Notes under the pieces: generated by a model
What the model was told of the DNA's origin: nothing
What the model saw: the letters and a program-made list of their open reading frames with translations, nothing else
The model's database searches: none
Position numbers and translations under genes: made by a program
DNA from: Acorus gramineus
Taxonomy: Eukaryota > Streptophyta > Magnoliopsida > Acorales > Acoraceae
NCBI GenBank assembly: GCA_030737835.1
Contig: JAUJYN010000045.1
Coordinates: 291,464-355,463 of the forward strand
Direction of reading: 5' to 3'
DNA length: 64,000 nt
Part shown: positions 62,741-64,000 of the stretch, one piece after another
Layout of the letters: each line of letters starts with the position of its first letter
Position numbering within the stretch: position 1 is the first letter of the stretch

Positions 62741-63866
62741 TATTAGATAACCTGTATTACATTTTGCTGATTTCTTCAACATTTACTACAAGAAAACAGA
62801 TATTTTGCATGTCATCCAACAACGAAATTTTCAACTAAATTCAAAAATCATTGTAACGTTAATAAGCTTGAGCAATCCTTGTTTTGTGTATAACAACACA
62901 ACATGCATTGAGAAGCATGCAAACATATATTATTTAAAAAATAATAATATATATGTTTTTTTTTTCCTTGATAATAACAAAAAAATCTCAACTAAATTCA
63001 AAAAATATTTTTATTCTACATAAATTATTATTTATCCCAAATGGGGATTTAGAGAAGTTATACTCCAAAATAATAATTTTACCCCCCCTCACCTCAAATA
63101 AAATAATAAATAAATAAATATGGACTGTGGAGAATACCCCAACTACACTCGACCAACGCACACACCAAACTTTTTGGATCAGATAGAAGTGACTTCGGAT
63201 CCCCTTACGATGTCTTTGTTCTTAGACCTCGTGACGAGAATTGGTCTGGTCCCATATCACCCCTATAGGAAAGGAATTAGCTCGCGAAGAAGGCGAACAA
63301 AAATCGACGTTTGTTCGGCTTTGGCTACAGAGTTTTTTAATTCTCTTCAATTCAACATCATACGTTGAGAGAAAGGCCGTAGAATACATTGAAGCTGTCT
63401 AATTCAAGTATTTTTTTTCCAAAAATAATAATAAAAAAATAAATTAAAACATTGCGTACAGGGGGACCTCCATACATATTTTTTTAAATCTAGGAGAGTT
63501 GACAAACTCCTCCCTATGTAGCAATATATATGTGGGTATGAATCAAAACCTCCTCCTCATCATAACCAAAGCAATCAAAGAAACACCTTCTCCTTTGCCC
63601 TCCAATTCCCTTCTCTTCTAATGTTTCACATTTTTTCTCATAATTTCTTGTTGTAGATGTTAATAACATGAGTAACCCAACACGTCCAAGGATGAAAGTC
63701 GTGGTCAACCTAGTTTACGATCGTGGATAGCTTTTCCATCAAAAACCCTCTTTTCCAAAAGAAAAAAAAAAAAAAAAATCTTTGTTTCTGAATCTTATGG
63801 TAGGATGATAAAGATACTTTAGGGATTTAGATTCAATTCTTGCCGTCGATCCATTGATTCATTAAA
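62741..63866. other. Spacer and upstream region of the SAUR gene
   Basis: AT-rich. A TATA-like 'caatatatatg' at about 63523-63533 lies some 335 bp before the SAUR ATG. The 82-codon ORF at 63120-63368 has no recognised family. Confidence 0.4.
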
Positions 63867-64000
63867 ATGGAGAAGTCAAAGAAAGGCCTGATATCGAAGA
63901 CTCTCAACCGATGCCGCACCATGCGGTCCCCAACAAGAAGCAAGTCTTGGTCAAGGTCGCCGCCTGAGGGCTGTTGCACGGTTTACGTGGGACCAGAGAA
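63867..64000 (+). CDS. SAUR-like auxin-responsive protein, N-terminal part; runs off the right edge
   Basis: The frame starts at the ATG at 63867-63869 and is open to the window edge (44 codons and two bases). The lead is basic and Ser/Arg-rich (MEKSKKGLISKTLNRCR, then RSPTRSKSWSRSPPEG). It is followed by GCCTVYVGPE, the start of the SAUR domain (GxxxVYVG). SAUR proteins are small, usually intronless, and rapidly induced by auxin. Many act at the plasma membrane by inhibiting PP2C.D phosphatases so that cells expand. The rest of the domain is outside the window. The basic N-terminus resembles longer-leader SAURs, but the subgroup cannot be told. Confidence 0.85.
   Translation, partial: MEKSKKGLISKTLNRCRTMRSPTRSKSWSRSPPEGCCTVYVGPE

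Noticed and set aside
63120-63368. 82-codon ORF before the SAUR gene
   Set aside because: No recognised family or signal, and it is isolated in AT-rich spacer.

Overview
The window is nuclear DNA of a flowering plant. The evidence is GT-AG spliced, intron-rich genes, a glutamate-1-semialdehyde aminotransferase with a plastid-type N-terminus, a plant MORC ATPase, an Ole e 1/extensin-type cell wall protein, a SAUR protein, and plant transposon families (Mutator-like, hAT, CACTA, LINE, SINE, TRIM). Intergenic DNA is AT-rich with many poly-A, (AT)n and (AAT)n runs. The species cannot be told; the gene style and AT-rich spacers argue against a grass.

Layout. 1-248: N-terminus of a gene running off the left edge (minus strand; its first residues recall GRAS regulators, unverified). 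1.3-5.7 kb: intergenic, with a LINE tail bearing an 18-bp target duplication, several MITEs and a nested MITE pair. 5787-6787: two-exon Ole e 1-like protein with a Phe-Pro-rich tail (plus). 7345-10437: three-exon GSA aminotransferase (minus), convergent with it. 11352-17484: a complete-ended Mutator-like element with about 82-bp TIRs and a perfect 9-bp target duplication. It holds a decayed transposase (plus) and, convergent with it, an open spliced ORF for a GRF zinc finger plus membrane tail (minus). 18572-34371: a MORC4/7-like GHKL ATPase gene of 20 coding exons (minus), every junction read in phase, total 841 aa. Its introns are enlarged by MITEs, a SINE, LINE tails, fold-backs and a CYP706-like P450 pseudogene. 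34.5-38.6 kb: fold-back and Mutator-like MITEs. 38788-40858: a composite insertion between 5-bp duplications, made of a tandem array of TRIM units joined to a 689-bp near-perfect palindrome. 41-49 kb: gene-poor, with a decayed RPA1-like gene (45992-48638) of the kind carried by plant Helitrons. 49-63 kb: transposon graveyard with an hAT-type element, a Mutator-type MITE, a head-to-tail MITE cluster, microsatellites, a TRIM LTR with an hAT-type insert, and a CACTA end. 63867-64000: start of a SAUR gene running off the right edge (plus).

The host genes look like ordinary neighbours and not a pathway cluster: GSA aminotransferase acts in plastid tetrapyrrole synthesis, MORC in nuclear silencing, the Ole e 1 protein in the wall, and SAUR in auxin-related growth. 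The two loci most worth a second look are the convergent transposase/GRF arrangement in the Mutator-like element, and the TRIM-array/palindrome insertion.
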